Shown: positions 52,357 to 64,000 of the stretch, piece by piece
Layout: every line of letters begins with the position of its first letter
Position numbering within the stretch: position 1 is the first letter of the stretch
Source: Rhizoctonia solani
Lineage: Eukaryota > Basidiomycota > Agaricomycetes > Cantharellales > Ceratobasidiaceae
Direction: 5' to 3'
Assembly: GCF_016906535.1 (NCBI RefSeq)
Contig: NC_057372.1
Coordinates: forward strand, 1,407,501-1,471,500
DNA: 64,000 nucleotides
Notes under the pieces: generated by a model
What the model was told of the DNA's origin: nothing
Seen by the model: the letters and a program-made list of their open reading frames with translations, nothing else
Database searches by the model: none
Program-made: the position numbers and the translations under genes

Positions 52357-53058
52357 ATGTACTCATGCTGACATAAAGTATGTGAACACAATAGATTGAT
52401 TTCCAGTAGCTGCAGATGTGACTTAATCACTTAGTCTCAATAATAAAATATGTATATTGGAGTGCCATTCATTTTATCCAAGTGTCAGAAAATCCAAAAG
52501 CCGAGACAGAGGGAGGTGAGGGTGCACACATGAAAATGAGCATAAATCTAGCATAGGAAGGCAGCTAGATACAAAGAAAAGAAGTAAATAAAATGATAGT
52601 TGGAAGTGTCTTGACCATGTTTGCGCTTTGAAGAGAGTGTAAACGTTTTGTGGTTAGAGAGATATGTTTGATATAATATTGATGGTTTTGAGTATTTTCA
52701 TATGTAATTCATAGGAATGATCAGCATCCAGTACCATTTTGTATCAAACGTATCTCTCTAACCACAAAACGTTTACACTCTCTTCAAAGCGCAAACATGG
52801 TCAAGACACTTCCAACTATCATTTTATTTACTTCTTTTCTTTGTATCTAGCTGCCTTCCTATGCTAGATTTATGCTCATTTTCATGTGTGCACCCTCACC
52901 TCCCTCTGTCTCGGCTTTTGGATTTTCTGACACTTGGATAAAATGAATGGCACTCCAATATACATATTTTATTATTGAGACTAAGTGATTAAGTCACATC
53001 TGCAGCTACTGGAAATCAATCTATTGTGTTCACATACTTTATGTCAGCACGAGTACAT
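52357..53058. repeat. 702-bp near-perfect palindrome (inverted repeat, 317-bp arms, 68-bp centre)
   Basis: The left arm 52357-52673 and right arm 52742-53058 are reverse complements. I found no mismatch in the core; the only differences are one or two positions near each tip. The 68-bp centre (52674-52741) is mostly unpaired. No target-site duplication is visible just outside. Transcribed from either side it would form a very long hairpin RNA. Each arm carries one copy of a small ATG-started frame. It could be a fold-back element, an inverted gene duplication, a hairpin siRNA source or an assembly fold-back artefact. Confidence 0.9.
52797..52850 (+). other. Short hydrophobic ORF in the right arm, mirrored in the left arm
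   Basis: MVKTLPTIILFTSFLCI then stop, with a good start context (CAAACATGG). The mirror copy is the complement of 52565-52618, so the two are arranged head to head about 180 bp apart. The peptide looks like a signal peptide core. A downstream exon would be needed for a secreted protein, and none is firm. Confidence 0.3.
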
Positions 53059-53840
53059 CGCATAGACAGCACATCCTCGTCTATAGGGGGCGTTGTCTCC
53101 CAAACTAGAAACCCCAAGCTTGTTACTGGGCGGCTACTTGAGCAGCTCATCCCCGAATTCACTAACATTTTGATGGTTCCTAGACTTGAATATCGCTGCC
53201 CTAAAAAAGCCATATTATCGAAGTTGAAGTTGAAAATAGAGCTATTCGATATGTATAAATTAGATGTGTATAATTCTGTATATTTGGATCAAAATCCTGC
53301 AAGTCAGTCGCTCTCAAACACATTACGAGCAAGGTGCCGTGCACGGCCACGTGCATTTTCTAGTATAGAAACTATCGAGAGCATTTTAACGACCCCATTT
53401 GCGTTAGATCTATGTTTTGATGTTTCCGCTTTGATAATGGCTCAAACGTGACCAAATGATCCCACTATGTTCTTCCGCTCAATTGAATGGATTCAACTAC
53501 CCTAAATGATAGACAACGTATACTACTATACGACAAGAAGACTGTATAACAAAAAAAGTAATCAATGATAACTTGTAAGGCAAGAAAACGCAAATAATAA
53601 TCGAGGTCAGGCAAAACGATCGAGTAGCCGGATAAACGAGAACTTGAATAACCCATCTGTACAAGTAAAAAGCAACAGGAAGAGAGTCAATGACGGGACA
53701 AAAAGTTGAAAGCATAGACCAGCCCGAGTGGGAAACAAGCACAGATAATTCGAATGAACAACAATACGCGAATGGACAGATCGGCAGAAAAGAGGGAATA
53801 TGTTATAACAATCTAGTCTGTTCAGCTCTGGGTCAACAGT
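53059..53840. other. Intergenic, no confident gene
   Basis: About 780 bp between the palindrome and the 3' end of the next gene. Frames on both strands around 53020-53210 overlap each other and cannot be assigned. Confidence 0.35.
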
Positions 53841-56800
53841 CTATGATTTCTCAGCACTCGAACCGGATTCGAACTTGGGTTTTCGTGATGCGGCAGCGAT
53901 TCGCTTCAGTTGGTCTCGTTCAGCCGAAATGTGCATGGCGTACAAGTCATCCAGGCGTGCCAATGTTGGGTCATTCTTCCGCGTGGATGTGACCGATTCT
54001 TCGCTTCGCGCTGCTCGAGACTTGACCGAAACCGAGTCGGATCGAAGTGATTCGTGACCATGGGAACTCTCTGCACCTTGGAGGCTGGTAGTAGGGGCAT
54101 ATCCCATGGAGCTGCCCGCTCGGATTGCAGGGTGTTGGGTAAGGTTGGGACTCTTCCTACCGCTTGAGCGCAACCCCATACTCGTCGCCGGACGTAACAA
54201 GTTAATTCCCATACCCTTGAACCGGGTTTGACTGGCTGGAGGGGTATTGGTCACTGGTTTACGCGGGTCGATGCCCTGGTAAGGGTTCGGATCCGTCGCG
54301 AGATAAGGATTGGACCGACTGGGGAAGTGCATCACCGTCGAGGTTGTGCTCTTATTCCCCAGCCCAAAGCTCAAGCCGAGACCCATGGTTCCTGAACGAG
54401 ACCTAGAGGAGACGGCGGAAGTAGTTGACACAGCTCGGGAGCGTGACTGGACAAAGATCGGCATGGGCGGTTCGAGTTCAACCTCCGAGTCCGAGTCGAA
54501 TCCTGGTCCACCCTTCTCGAGCGATTGCGTGTAGACCGTATCAAAAAAGTCGGTCGAGGCAGGAGGCGGAGCAGATCGAAGCGAGGCAGCGGTCGAAGCA
54601 ATTGAAGGTGGCTGAAGAGGCTGAAGAGTAAGGGGTGTGATCACCTGTGAGCGACGAACATTCAAAGGTGGACTGGTACGTTGTGGCAATGGAGGAGAGA
54701 CCGTTCCATCCTGAGGGTTCCCTTCACTCAAAAGCGTGCTGGTCCTCGAGGTCATAATAGAGCTACCCCTCCTTGACGACACCCCCGGATCCTCTTTACC
54801 CTTGCCTTTATCCATAGGACCAAATGCTGACATGGCACTTGACATCCTGGACGCTGTCCGGCCCTCGGTAAACGATGGACGCATAACTGTCGAGTTGGTC
54901 ATCCTCGAATCGGGGCGAAGCATTACACCTGTCCGGCTGGGGGCGCGCAAGTCGTTCTCGTCGTCATCCTCTGGCGGCTCAGTCTCATTGCCCTTCGTCG
55001 AATCCTGCTCGTCATCGCCCTCATCATCATCATCCACGGCTATAATCTCGTCCTCATCGTCATCCACCGCCACAATTTCATCGTCATCCGAGTAACTTGA
55101 TCCACTGGTGAGCGACGTAACAGTATCTCTTGACGGTAACAACGTCTTTCCCTCGGGGGTTTTGACCAAGAGTGAGGGCGTCACCGCACGCAATTCCATA
55201 GGTGACATAGCTCGAGGCATTGACGGCGTAAGGGCACGTGGGATAGAAGGTGTCATAGATCGGGATGCAGTCGGCGATCCCGTCCTCGAGACGGATAGTG
55301 GCTTGGTCTTCTGCTTGGTCTTCGCTTGGTCTTCGAGGATGGCGTTGGCACCCTACTTCCTGCTATAGGCGTGATAGCCCTGGGCGCTTTGGTTGGCGTC
55401 GTACTCCTCGACAAATGTCCGGTTGACGGCTTCAGCCCTGGCTTGGTGGTAGATCCGCTAGGCAAAGACGGTACTGCATTCGACGCGGCCGTCCCTACTT
55501 TTTGTGCGATCATAGGAGTTGACAACGCTCTTCGGACGGTATGCTTTGGAACAGGTAGCATCGACGGTTTCCCCACATTTCCCTCTGACGGACGGCCTCC
55601 AAGCTTTGATGGTGATTTGACGGGTGAAGAGGGTGAGAGTGATGCGGGAGAAAGAGACTTGGGGCTCAACGCTGGTGAAAGGGGTTTGCTTGCGCTTGCC
55701 GGTGACAGTGAGGTCTTGCTTGCTGTTCGGGCCCGTGGAGGTGGTGGCAGTGACATCGTCGGCGACGAACCTGATCCAATGGGGAGCTCGCGGGCCTTGG
55801 ACACCGGCGAGCGAGTCGCAAATCCAGGAGAGCGAATACCCGAACTAGGCTTGGGGCTCGTAGGAGGAAGAGCGCTAAGTCGCGAACCTGGAACGATCGC
55901 CCGACCAATGGGAGGGGCAGCGGGACTGGGAAGCGCCGAACTCGAAGCTGATCGCGAGCCAGAAGATCCGGGACTCGGGCTTGGACCCGGGCGCGTGCAT
56001 ATGGTTGGACGGGGCGAAGCAGATGCCGAACGTTGACTGGCTGGGGGAGTCGGATCGGGAATGGACAACATGCTTAACCCGACAGCCTTGTGTAGAAGAG
56101 CTTTCCTCCAGGCTTCATCTTCTGCATCTTCTGTCCGGGGTGGTAGGGCGTCCGCCAATGTTGCTGCGCCAACACTGCTATCAGGGGCCAACCCACCAAA
56201 CGGTGCGGATGAGGACTGAACCGGGAACTGATACGCGGGGAGGTCAACCGTCTCTGTTGGATCTATTACGTCTATCACTGCCGGGCGCGAGTTCGCGTGT
56301 GGTGGTTCCCTGCGCCGTCGGTCTTCTTCGCGCGCCCGCATGTCAATTTCTGCCGAATTGGCAGCCGTAACCAGGTCATCAATCCGCTCTCGTATGACGA
56401 GCACACGACCGCGTCGTTCTTTCTCCCGAAGCGAAGGGACAGTCGACATTGCAGATGGGCATGTCACTGTCCTTGTTGGAGCCGGAGGCCTTGCGGTGGG
56501 AGTTGGTAAGGGAGGTGCCTTGGTATTCTTTGGTGACTCGGGAGCTGCCTTGCTCGGAGTACGAGGTCTACCGACACGGAAAAGATCCCGAAAAGTAGGT
56601 GATGGCATTTTAGTGACCACTGCCGGAGGAATAGGCGAAAGCAAGGATAGCTCTGATTGGTTTGGCTTGGAGTGGGCTGGTGGAAGGAAATAGTTATTGC
56701 GCACGAGCAGACGAAGTCGGTAGGAAACATCGTCGGCGTCTACGGCAAATCCTGGAGTCTGGACGGGATCAACCGAGGAGTGGGCAGATGGTGTCGAAGG

Positions 56801-57357
56801 CGACGGAGGAGAGTCTGGGCCAGTCTGAGAGGAACTTGAGGCAGGGTAGAGTGATGACATAGTCTGACCCGAACTTTGAGTTACCATAGACTCGCGTTGT
56901 TTCTTGACCGAGCGGGAGTGTGGCAAGGGATAGGTCGGTTGAGGCGGCTGATAGAAGAGCGGGTCGTCCGGCGACGACGGAATGTCCTGGCGAGTTGGTG
57001 GACGAGACAAGCTCGACACACGCGGAGGCAAGCGCTGAAAACAGATATTGGTGGGCTGGTCAAGAGGGAGATATATGGAATGTTACTTACGTTGAGAAAG
57101 ATGGTCTGGCCATGGCTGTCCTCGGATGCAACAATGCTCTCCCGGTTGCGAGCAGGGGGCGAGTTGTAAGTAAGGGGCGCCGGTCGAGGCGATGTGCTAC
57201 GGGAGCGGGTGAGTTGGGCACCCAGCTCCTTGTTTAGTCCAGCTCTGCTGGGTGACCTATGGGTTACAGTAGCCTTTGGAATCCGAGTACGAAGACTGCT
57301 GTTGGGTGCTCCGAGACTGGTATGTGCATGTTGGCGGGGAAGTGGCGATACCGACAT
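53841..57357 (-). CDS. Large intrinsically disordered Ser/Pro-rich protein
   Basis: The first exon starts MSVSPLPRQHAHTSLGAPN and is joined by a short intron (about 57034-57088) to RLPPRVSSLSRPPTRQD. The next exon runs nearly 3.2 kb. Almost all of it is low complexity: SPASLSPSSPVKSPSK-type Ser/Pro repeats, an acidic block (DDDEIVAVDDDEDEIIAVDD) and Ser/Arg runs. One ordered-looking helix lies near ERIDDLVTAANSAEIDMRA and another near the end (ARLDDLYAMHISAERDQLKR). Function unknown; a cytoskeletal or signalling scaffold is only a guess. The frame breaks at about 55310-55333 within a repeated GCTTGGTCTTC stretch, where one added base connects SSKTK to KTKPLSVSRTGSPTASRS. An upstream in-frame ATG at 57552 could extend the protein by 65 residues. 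Confidence 0.75.
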
Positions 57358-57953
57358 CCTACATACGCCCTCGTCGATTACTACGAGGCAATTTGACTCG
57401 TTCAGCTGGCCCTCGTTGTCGTTAAAAGGCCCGTTTTCGCCGTCGCTGGGCCGGGCGCGTCGCTCAGTCGTTGTCGAATTTGCGCAATCTTGCTCGAGGT
57501 TCGTCCATGTGGCGCCAGGGGTCCCGACTCCCGACACCCCGTCCCTGGCCACTTCTCTCTATCAACCTTCTATGACCGCTTGGTTCTGTTGGATTCCTCG
57601 CATCGCTGACCGAATGTTACATATGTAGATCGTAGATACACTGTTGCCCTCCTTTTGTCTGCCCCGTCGCCAGAGTTGCTACCGTATTTCGATTTGGTAG
57701 CAGGGGCATACACCTTTACTGAACCGTTGTTTCCTTCTATCCCACAAGCCCCAGCCCAGCAGGGTTTACGAGTATATGCATTATTCAACACTATTTGCAC
57801 GGGCGACCCAGCGCCCAACAGGCGGTGATAACAGCCCACCATAGAGTACCTTTACCCGTCCATCTCGAAGGACCCCATAGACTCTACCCGAGCCATCAAG
57901 ACTATTACCACGTGACCTGTCATCTCTAAACGACGACAACCACAATTGTGGCA
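57358..57953. other. Divergent promoter region
   Basis: About 600 bp between divergent start codons. An E-box (CACGTG, 57909-57914) lies 40 bp before the SERINC start. No gene is seen. Confidence 0.4.
57909..57914. promoter_or_regulatory. CACGTG E-box upstream of SERINC/TMS1
   Basis: It sits in CCACGTGACC, 40 bp before the ATG at 57954. Confidence 0.4.
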
Positions 57954-59814
57954 ATGGGTGCTGTTCTAGCCCTTCCATTTACTGGTGTGATAGGCACCGT
58001 GGCCTCGTCATGTCTGGCGGGCCTCGCATTCTGCTTCACTTCTACAGCAGGTATGTGTGGGCACTGTTGTTCATCCTCAGCGCAGCTCTAATTCGCACGT
58101 ATTAGCATCCATGTTCTGCAAGTCTTGTAATTGCAATTCCTCGATTGCGACTCGTGTCGGGTTTGCCGTGAGTGAAATCATGAAACGTTTTCACTAATTA
58201 ATTAGCAATGTAACATCACCTAGATCATATTTGCCCTTAATTCAATCTTGGCATGGGTGATGCGTACCGACAGAGCCATCAAGCTTATCGAGAAATGGAG
58301 CTACGACTACATAAAGATGGACTGCACCAACGATAAGTGCTATGGAGTCCTTGCCGTTCACCGCATCTGCTTTGCTCTCTGCCTCTTTCATGGACTCCTC
58401 AGTGCCTCGCTTATTGGCGTTAAAGACACTCGTGACAAGCGCGCTGCCATCCAAAACGGGTAAGTAAATTACATTTGGCCTTGTTCTCATATTTACCTGG
58501 GCTATCTGTAGCTGGTGGGGTCCCAAAGCCTTGCTCTGGCTCGTACTAATTGGTGTTTCATTTGCAATCCCGAATCCCTTCTTTATCTTCTGGGGCAATT
58601 ATATTTCCCTTATTGGTGCCACTCTCTTCATTATCCTTGGATTGGTCCTCCTCGTCGATTTTGCGCATTCTTGGTCCGAAACATGTCTGGACCATATCGA
58701 TGCCGCTCCGGAAGACTCAAAACTATGGCAATTCATCCTTGTTGGCTCAACTATGGGCCTATACGCTGTTAGCATTACCCTCACTGTGCTCCTCTACATT
58801 TTCTTTGCTGGTGGAGGCTGTACGCTCAACCAGTTTTTCATCTCGTTCAACTTGGCGCTGTGTATATTAATTACTCTCATATGCGTACACCCCTCAGTCC
58901 AGGAAGCCAATCCTCGCTCAGGACTGGCGCAGGCTAGCATGGTTGCAGCTTACTGCACGTACCTTATTGCGTCTGCTGTAGGGAACCACACCGATGGCAA
59001 ATGCAACCCCCTCCATCGCTCTCCTGCACGAAACGGCACAGTCGTCATGGGCGCCATGTTCACTTTCTTGGCCATTGCGTATTCTACCACCCGTGCGGCG
59101 ACTCAGAGCCGGGCGTTGGTCGGAAAGAAGAAGGGCGCTATTTCCCTTCCGGATGCAGAGGAATATCATCCTAGAGGAGATTCAGGTGTTGGATTGGTCA
59201 CTACTCAACCATCGAGAAAGGATACACCAAGATATCAGGCAATTTTGGCCGCAGTTGAAGCTGGGTAGGTTTGGCGTACTGTTGACCTGAAATCATTGCT
59301 TATTGGGCTTTTAGTGCTATCCCGGCTTCAGCTCTGGACGAAGATGAGGATGAGGAAGACAACTCTCCGAGCGGAGATGAGCGGGACGATGAACGCTCTG
59401 GAACTCGTTACAACGTACGATTTCCACATCTCGTGATTTCATATATGACTAATTCTCTCCTAGTACTCTTGGTTCCATGTCATCTTCCTTATGGGTAGTA
59501 TGTACGTTGGGATGCTCCTCACCGACTGGTAAGTTTACTAGCACCCTTGTTTCGAGCCACTGTCGTCTCAACTTCTCATGCAGGAATGTCGTGAGCACAC
59601 GTCCATTGCCGGACAACCCTGATCCACACCAAGACATTTACATTGGTCGCTCAGAAACCGCCATGTGGATGCGTGTTGTATCAAGCTGGGTCTGTATCCT
59701 ACTTTACATCTGGAGTCTGGTTGCACCAGTGGTTATGCCAGATAGGCAAGTTGTGAAACCCTACTGAATTTGAACCAGAGCTGATCACATTGGTGTAGGT
59801 TCGGCGATTTTTAA
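57954..59814 (+). CDS. TMS1: SERINC/TMS1 multi-pass membrane protein
   Basis: Serinc/Tms1 proteins are 10-11-helix membrane proteins of vacuole, ER or plasma membrane, linked to lipid handling. Conserved blocks are MGAVLALPFTGVIGTVASSC, MFCKSCNCNSSIATRVGFA, IIFALNSILAWVMRTDRAIK, GVLAVHRICFALCLFHGLL, NGWWGPKALLWLVLIG, FAHSWSETCLDHID, the GGGCTLNQFFISFNL region, CVHPSVQEANPRSGLAQA, CNPLHRSPA, an acidic loop (LDEDEDEEDNSPSGDERDD), SWFHVIFLMGSMYVGMLLTD and SETAMWMRVVSSWVC. The last intron (59746-59798) has a GC donor and joins VMPDR to FGDF at the stop; family members end PDRDF-like. The frame is intact throughout. The adjacent MON2 gene is convergent. Confidence 0.95.
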
Positions 59815-59940
59815 GATGCAATATCATATCATAATTTTGTGTTTATGTACCAAGTAACGGGATGCACTAGAACGCTATTTTAATTTCTCGAACCTATATG
59901 TGCCATTCGATATTCAGACCCTGTTTCGTGTTTAAATGGG

Positions 59941-62900
59941 TTATGGAGCTCGTCCCCCGGCGCCCAGCTCAGTCCCGACAGCTCGCAAGCACAGTCTGGC
60001 CAACTCTCGCGCGCTAATCCTCTCTCCGTCATCCGCTTCACCTACAATCTTTGCCGCTGCATCCAGTGAGGCAATGTCAACAAGTGCCTGAAATAGCTTG
60101 TGTAAGTGTGCGCGCGGGGAGCGGCGTGCTGCGTCGGCGACAAGTAATCCAGGCGGTAAAGTCAAATCGACGGCTGGCATAATGTAATGGCGTCAGCATA
60201 GAGTTCAGTGTCAGCAGAGGCCGGTAAGGTGGGGCATGGAGGCTGGAGCGATCGGAGTGGGGGAGAGTAATAAGGTTGGATAAGTGCATATTTGCCTCGA
60301 CTCGTGTCCACAAAGCAATAAATCCTCTCGCATGTTGCTCTCGGCAGCAACTGACAATTACGAGCGTGACCCTTCAAGAAGATTGACCCAGACTTCTGGC
60401 CTCCATTGCCAGCTGCTGTCGGGCCTCCATACCAAATTAACCTGGACTTACGTGGTTGACTCGTGGCATATTTGGAAGGGCTATCGGAGTACGCTGCCCA
60501 TAGACTGCCACTCCAAAGTTCATGCTTGAGCAAGCGACGAAGCACATAGAGAACCTCTTCCTCCCGGACCCTAGGGCGCCAACATTCCGGCTCAATCTTC
60601 GCGACAATAGAACACAGAGAAGGGGCGCTTGCTTACCTAGGAAACGGAACGTTCCCACGTATTGCCTCGTCCTTCGCATACTTGACGAGTACGCTTTCAC
60701 ATCGCTCCAGGAATAGTGGCAAACAAAGCGCCGCTACGCGTCTCCGTTCTGGTGCATGATCTTGATCCGATAACCGAAATGAAGAATTAATATAAAGTAA
60801 ACTCTTGATCAGAATCTGCTGGTGTCAAACAAGAAAACGGTGCTAGCGGGATGCGCGAGCGGCACAAACGCTTGCACTCATGGGATAAAGAACTCACCTG
60901 TCTCAACAATCGCACAGACTAGGGCAAGTAGATCAAAAGCCCAATAAGCGAATCGTTCGCGCGGGACGGGCCGCATGCTTTGTGTCGTGGCATCTTCGTC
61001 CTCCCATGATTCACTCTCCACGTTAGACTTCACATCTGAGTCCCCAATAGCATGTAGAGTACTGGCGGCGTGTAGAATACGAGCAAACTGGGTGATGACA
61101 TAGTCTGGTACTCGTGTGCCTCCGAGATGTGGTACGACATCAACTTCAAGTGATGATAGCAATGCGAGGTCGAAGTTTTCTTCGGCATCTTGGACGTCGA
61201 GTGGAAGAGACTCGGCCGTAGAGCTGAATAGATAAGCCATGTTTACAGCCAATAGTGGATTTTCGGAGCGCATAAGAATTTTCCAAATGCAGGAACCCGT
61301 GGACAACAACGCACCAATCTGCCAGAAGCCCTCCTCTGAACACATCAATTATTTGTCTCCAAATAGCCTCGATTCGGCTATCGGAGACCTCTGTAAAAAA
61401 AGTCTGAGATGGAAGCGAAGGTTAACGTGGCGCATACATGTCTAACCTGTGTTTATTTTGGGCAGTTCGAAGGTACTATCTTTGATAATATGGAGTACAC
61501 AGGTTGTTGCTGTTTTCCACAGTGGAAGATCATTCCCAAACTTTGAGGGCGCAGGACAATCGTATTTAAGTTTGATAGGGATAGAATATGCCTAAACAAC
61601 GAACCATTTCATTATGAGCTACCCTAGGTCGCGCACGAGTCACCACTCTCACTCACGGAAAGCATACGATTAAGGGTGCCGTCTTCGTAGATATCTGCCG
61701 TCGCCTTGAAGCGACCATATACTTCAACAACTATTGGCATAACTCGCTTTGCAAGCCCAATGTATGTGACGCGCCGGGGTGATTTGCGTGCGTCGCCGCC
61801 CGCATTTATGTCTGGCACATCGAAAGCGGCTAGAAATGCAAGCGTAGCAAACTCGGATAGGTCCGTGAGCACCAGCGAGGGTAATCCAGGTAGATTAAGG
61901 TCGAAGTCCAACACTGTATCCAATACAGCTGACTGTACAGGGGTCAGGCCGTCAATGTCTGGTCTATAGTCTCGTGAGCCTGGGTACGCGATCACAGATT
62001 TCAAGATGGCCAGGCACCGCTTGAATCTGTCAAGGTTCCAGTGTGAGTGGCTTGCGGTATGCAACGCTTTGATGATGTCAACAAAAGCTTGGAGGCAATC
62101 TTGAGTAAACGCTAGCCCTGAGGGAGATGTATGCTGTTCAATGGCTGAGCCTATCTTGTCACAGGCGGCCCATATTTGTTCTTTAGAGTTAGTGGCCGTG
62201 TTTGATGCTTCCCCCTCTGTCTTGCTCATACTATGCAACCCTTTTTCTAAACAGCGCAAGGCAGCGGTGCTTGTAGTGTGATCATCCGCTAGTACCGAGT
62301 CTGTCACAATGTCCAGGAACCTAGCCCAACCTCGGTCGTAATCTTCAAGGTACATTATTTTTGTTGTTAGAAAGTCACCCAGTATTGAGGCAATGGATTG
62401 GAATGCAAGTGTTTTAGTTTCGTACCAAGCTTTGGACACTGGGTTAGAATGGTTGAATCCGGGAGCCACTTCGGGGGACAGCGTAACAAGGGCCTGTTCC
62501 ACTGCTGTGGTCAATGTAGACATGAGTGGAAACACAATTTTCCACATGCATTCGTTCCAAGTTCCGGCACTGAGTGTCGCACCATAAAACTGAAGCGTTC
62601 GGAAAAGCGTTTGTATACTACCATTTCGCACTTCCGAGCGTGAATCGGAGCATAAACCAAGTAACTCGAGCAGCAAGAACATCCAAAGCTGACTGTATTC
62701 TTCCTCCTTTTCTGGATCGCTTCGCTTGGCTTGAACCGAGTCAGAAACACTCCATAGCAAACTTTCTGCAGCAGTCAATGAGATGTTAGTGTCGGGCTGG
62801 CGGCCGAAGAGACCGAGAGTCGTGATACATAGCCTGAGATGTTCTGGCGATAATGCGTCGAGATTGTCACACATCAGTGTCATAGACTGGAAAGCTATTC

Positions 62901-64000
62901 GCACAAGCACATTACTATTCTTGGGCTGCAGTGGAGGTGGCTTGAATAGCCGAGGAGTGGAAGGAACGCTCGACGCAGGGGATTTCATAGAAATAACATC
63001 GTCCGCTTGCGTAATACTCGGGGGAGCACTCGGCTTGCATACATTTCCAAGCATCGCAAAAATCGTACCCCACCCTGTGACAAGCGTATGGCCGGAAAAT
63101 TGAAGTATAGTATGTAATGTTTCCAATCCTAGTTTGCGTATATCGATCGCAGTTGACGACTGGCCCTCAAGTGTTACCTGCGCAGAAAGGGCATCGAGAA
63201 CTCTATTCTGGACCTGGGGCTGGAGTTCACCCGTCGTTGAGAGGTTGCGCGGTACAATAGTCAATATCTCATCCAATACTTCAGCTGCTTGCATGCGAAT
63301 GCTAGGAGGAGCGGCCCCCTTGGCAACGATGGACAATAAGTGTTTCGTAATTGCGTTCCAAGCTACCTCCGGGTCACGATAGGCTAGTCTATGCACGTTC
63401 AGAAGAGCAACAACTCCAAGTTTGGCGATACCATAATCACCCGTCCGCTGAAAAAGCATTCAGTAAAAGATTAAGCGCGACACGGGAGCACTTGCCAGTG
63501 TACGGGTAACATGGATACCACTCGCACGTCTTCGCTGAAGATTATCAGAACTCGAAACAGTTTGAAGCATAGTAGATGATGACTTGGGGTCATCCGTATT
63601 TTCGATCTGAATGCTTTCAGATTGCATTCCAACCATCGCGGCACTGAGCTTGCAAAGAGCACGGATAAAATCCCCAAACGCCGAATCCTCCAGGTTTTTC
63701 GATGCATCAAATATTTTTTCCATCGTAGTCAAGATGGCCTCGGGATCTAACTCCACGAATAACGGATGGCGAGGAACAGAGTTGATTGAAGAAGGTCCTG
63801 GCATTGCAGGGGGTCCTCCAGTGGGCCGTAGCTTTGCACTTAGAGATGAATTCCCGAGCACTGATGAGCGCTTTCCACTTGCGTTCATCGAACGCGCCCC
63901 CTTGGCAGTCAACACATAGTCCGCATTCTGTAATAGTTCGATAACGTCAAACCAGCTGACACCCAGGCTTCCGGCGAGAAACAAAGTGATAGAGATGAAT
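59941..64000 (-). CDS. MON2: MON2 homolog, Golgi/endosome trafficking protein (5' end missing)
   Basis: Mon2 is a large Arf-GEF-like scaffold on trans-Golgi and endosomes that works with Dop1 and Neo1. The window holds the C-terminal part: VPRHPLFVELDPEAILTTM, AFGDFIRALCKLSAAMVG, YGIAKLGVVALLNVHRLA, QFSGHTLVTGWGTIFAMLGN, LVRIAFQSMTLMCDNLDALS, SEVRNGSIQTLFRTLQFYGA, TWNECMWKIVFPLM and the C-terminus PERRRVAALCLPLFLERC, EEEVLYVLRRLLKHELWSGS, ending at 59941. The family order is kept and junctions hold frame where checked. An intron of about 265 nt separates SQP from PVDLTLPPG and may hide a small exon. The gene continues beyond the right edge. Confidence 0.93.

Noticed and set aside
52357..53058. 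Palindrome as a classical terminal-inverted-repeat transposon
   Set aside because: The arms nearly meet, no transposase is present, and no target-site duplication is visible at the outer ends.

Overview
The window is nuclear DNA of a filamentous basidiomycete, most likely an Agaricomycete and possibly Rhizoctonia-like (an inference from gene content, not tested). The signs are many introns of about 45-60 nt with GT-AG (sometimes GC-AG) ends, no operons, and a compact mixed-strand layout. Families include the galactose-oxidase/kelch membrane proteins, a Rox3-type MED19, a tandem-PHD MYST acetyltransferase, SERINC/TMS1 and MON2.

Layout. 0-6.8 kb: 3' end of an RRM/Gly-Met-rich RNA-binding protein, a Gfo/Idh/MocA oxidoreductase and a kelch membrane protein. 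7.2-7.9 kb: a dead ABC-transporter relic. 8.2-16 kb: ERG28 (ergosterol assembly), CTU2/NCS2 (tRNA thiolation), MED19 (Mediator) and a single-pass membrane protein. 16.3-20.1 kb: two tandem uricase-family genes, of which the first joins in frame to a C2H2 zinc-finger protein. 20.4-33.1 kb: ATP synthase subunit g, RNase P/MRP subunit POP4, a DHA2-type MFS transporter, an S28 serine peptidase, a bZIP factor and a cation/Ca exchanger. 33.3-39.8 kb: MYST histone acetyltransferase and an EFM7/Nnt1-like methyltransferase. 39.8-46.9 kb: a gene-poor tract with only weak coding signals. 46.9-53.8 kb: an ABC transporter, a DUF1748-like small gene, a degenerate RNase III-domain protein and a 702-bp near-perfect palindrome. 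53.8-64 kb: a large disordered protein, SERINC/TMS1 and the 3' part of MON2.

The genes form no shared pathway except the two uricases. Most are housekeeping loci. The exceptions are the zinc-finger/uricase locus, the palindrome with the nearby RNase III-like gene, and the gene-poor tract.

Caution on quality. At least eight places, mostly in otherwise well-conserved genes, need exactly one added base to keep the reading frame. This looks more like a consensus-error signature of the assembly than many independent mutations. Gene models below were spliced by eye; exon ends fixed by frame and family alignment are reliable, others are marked.
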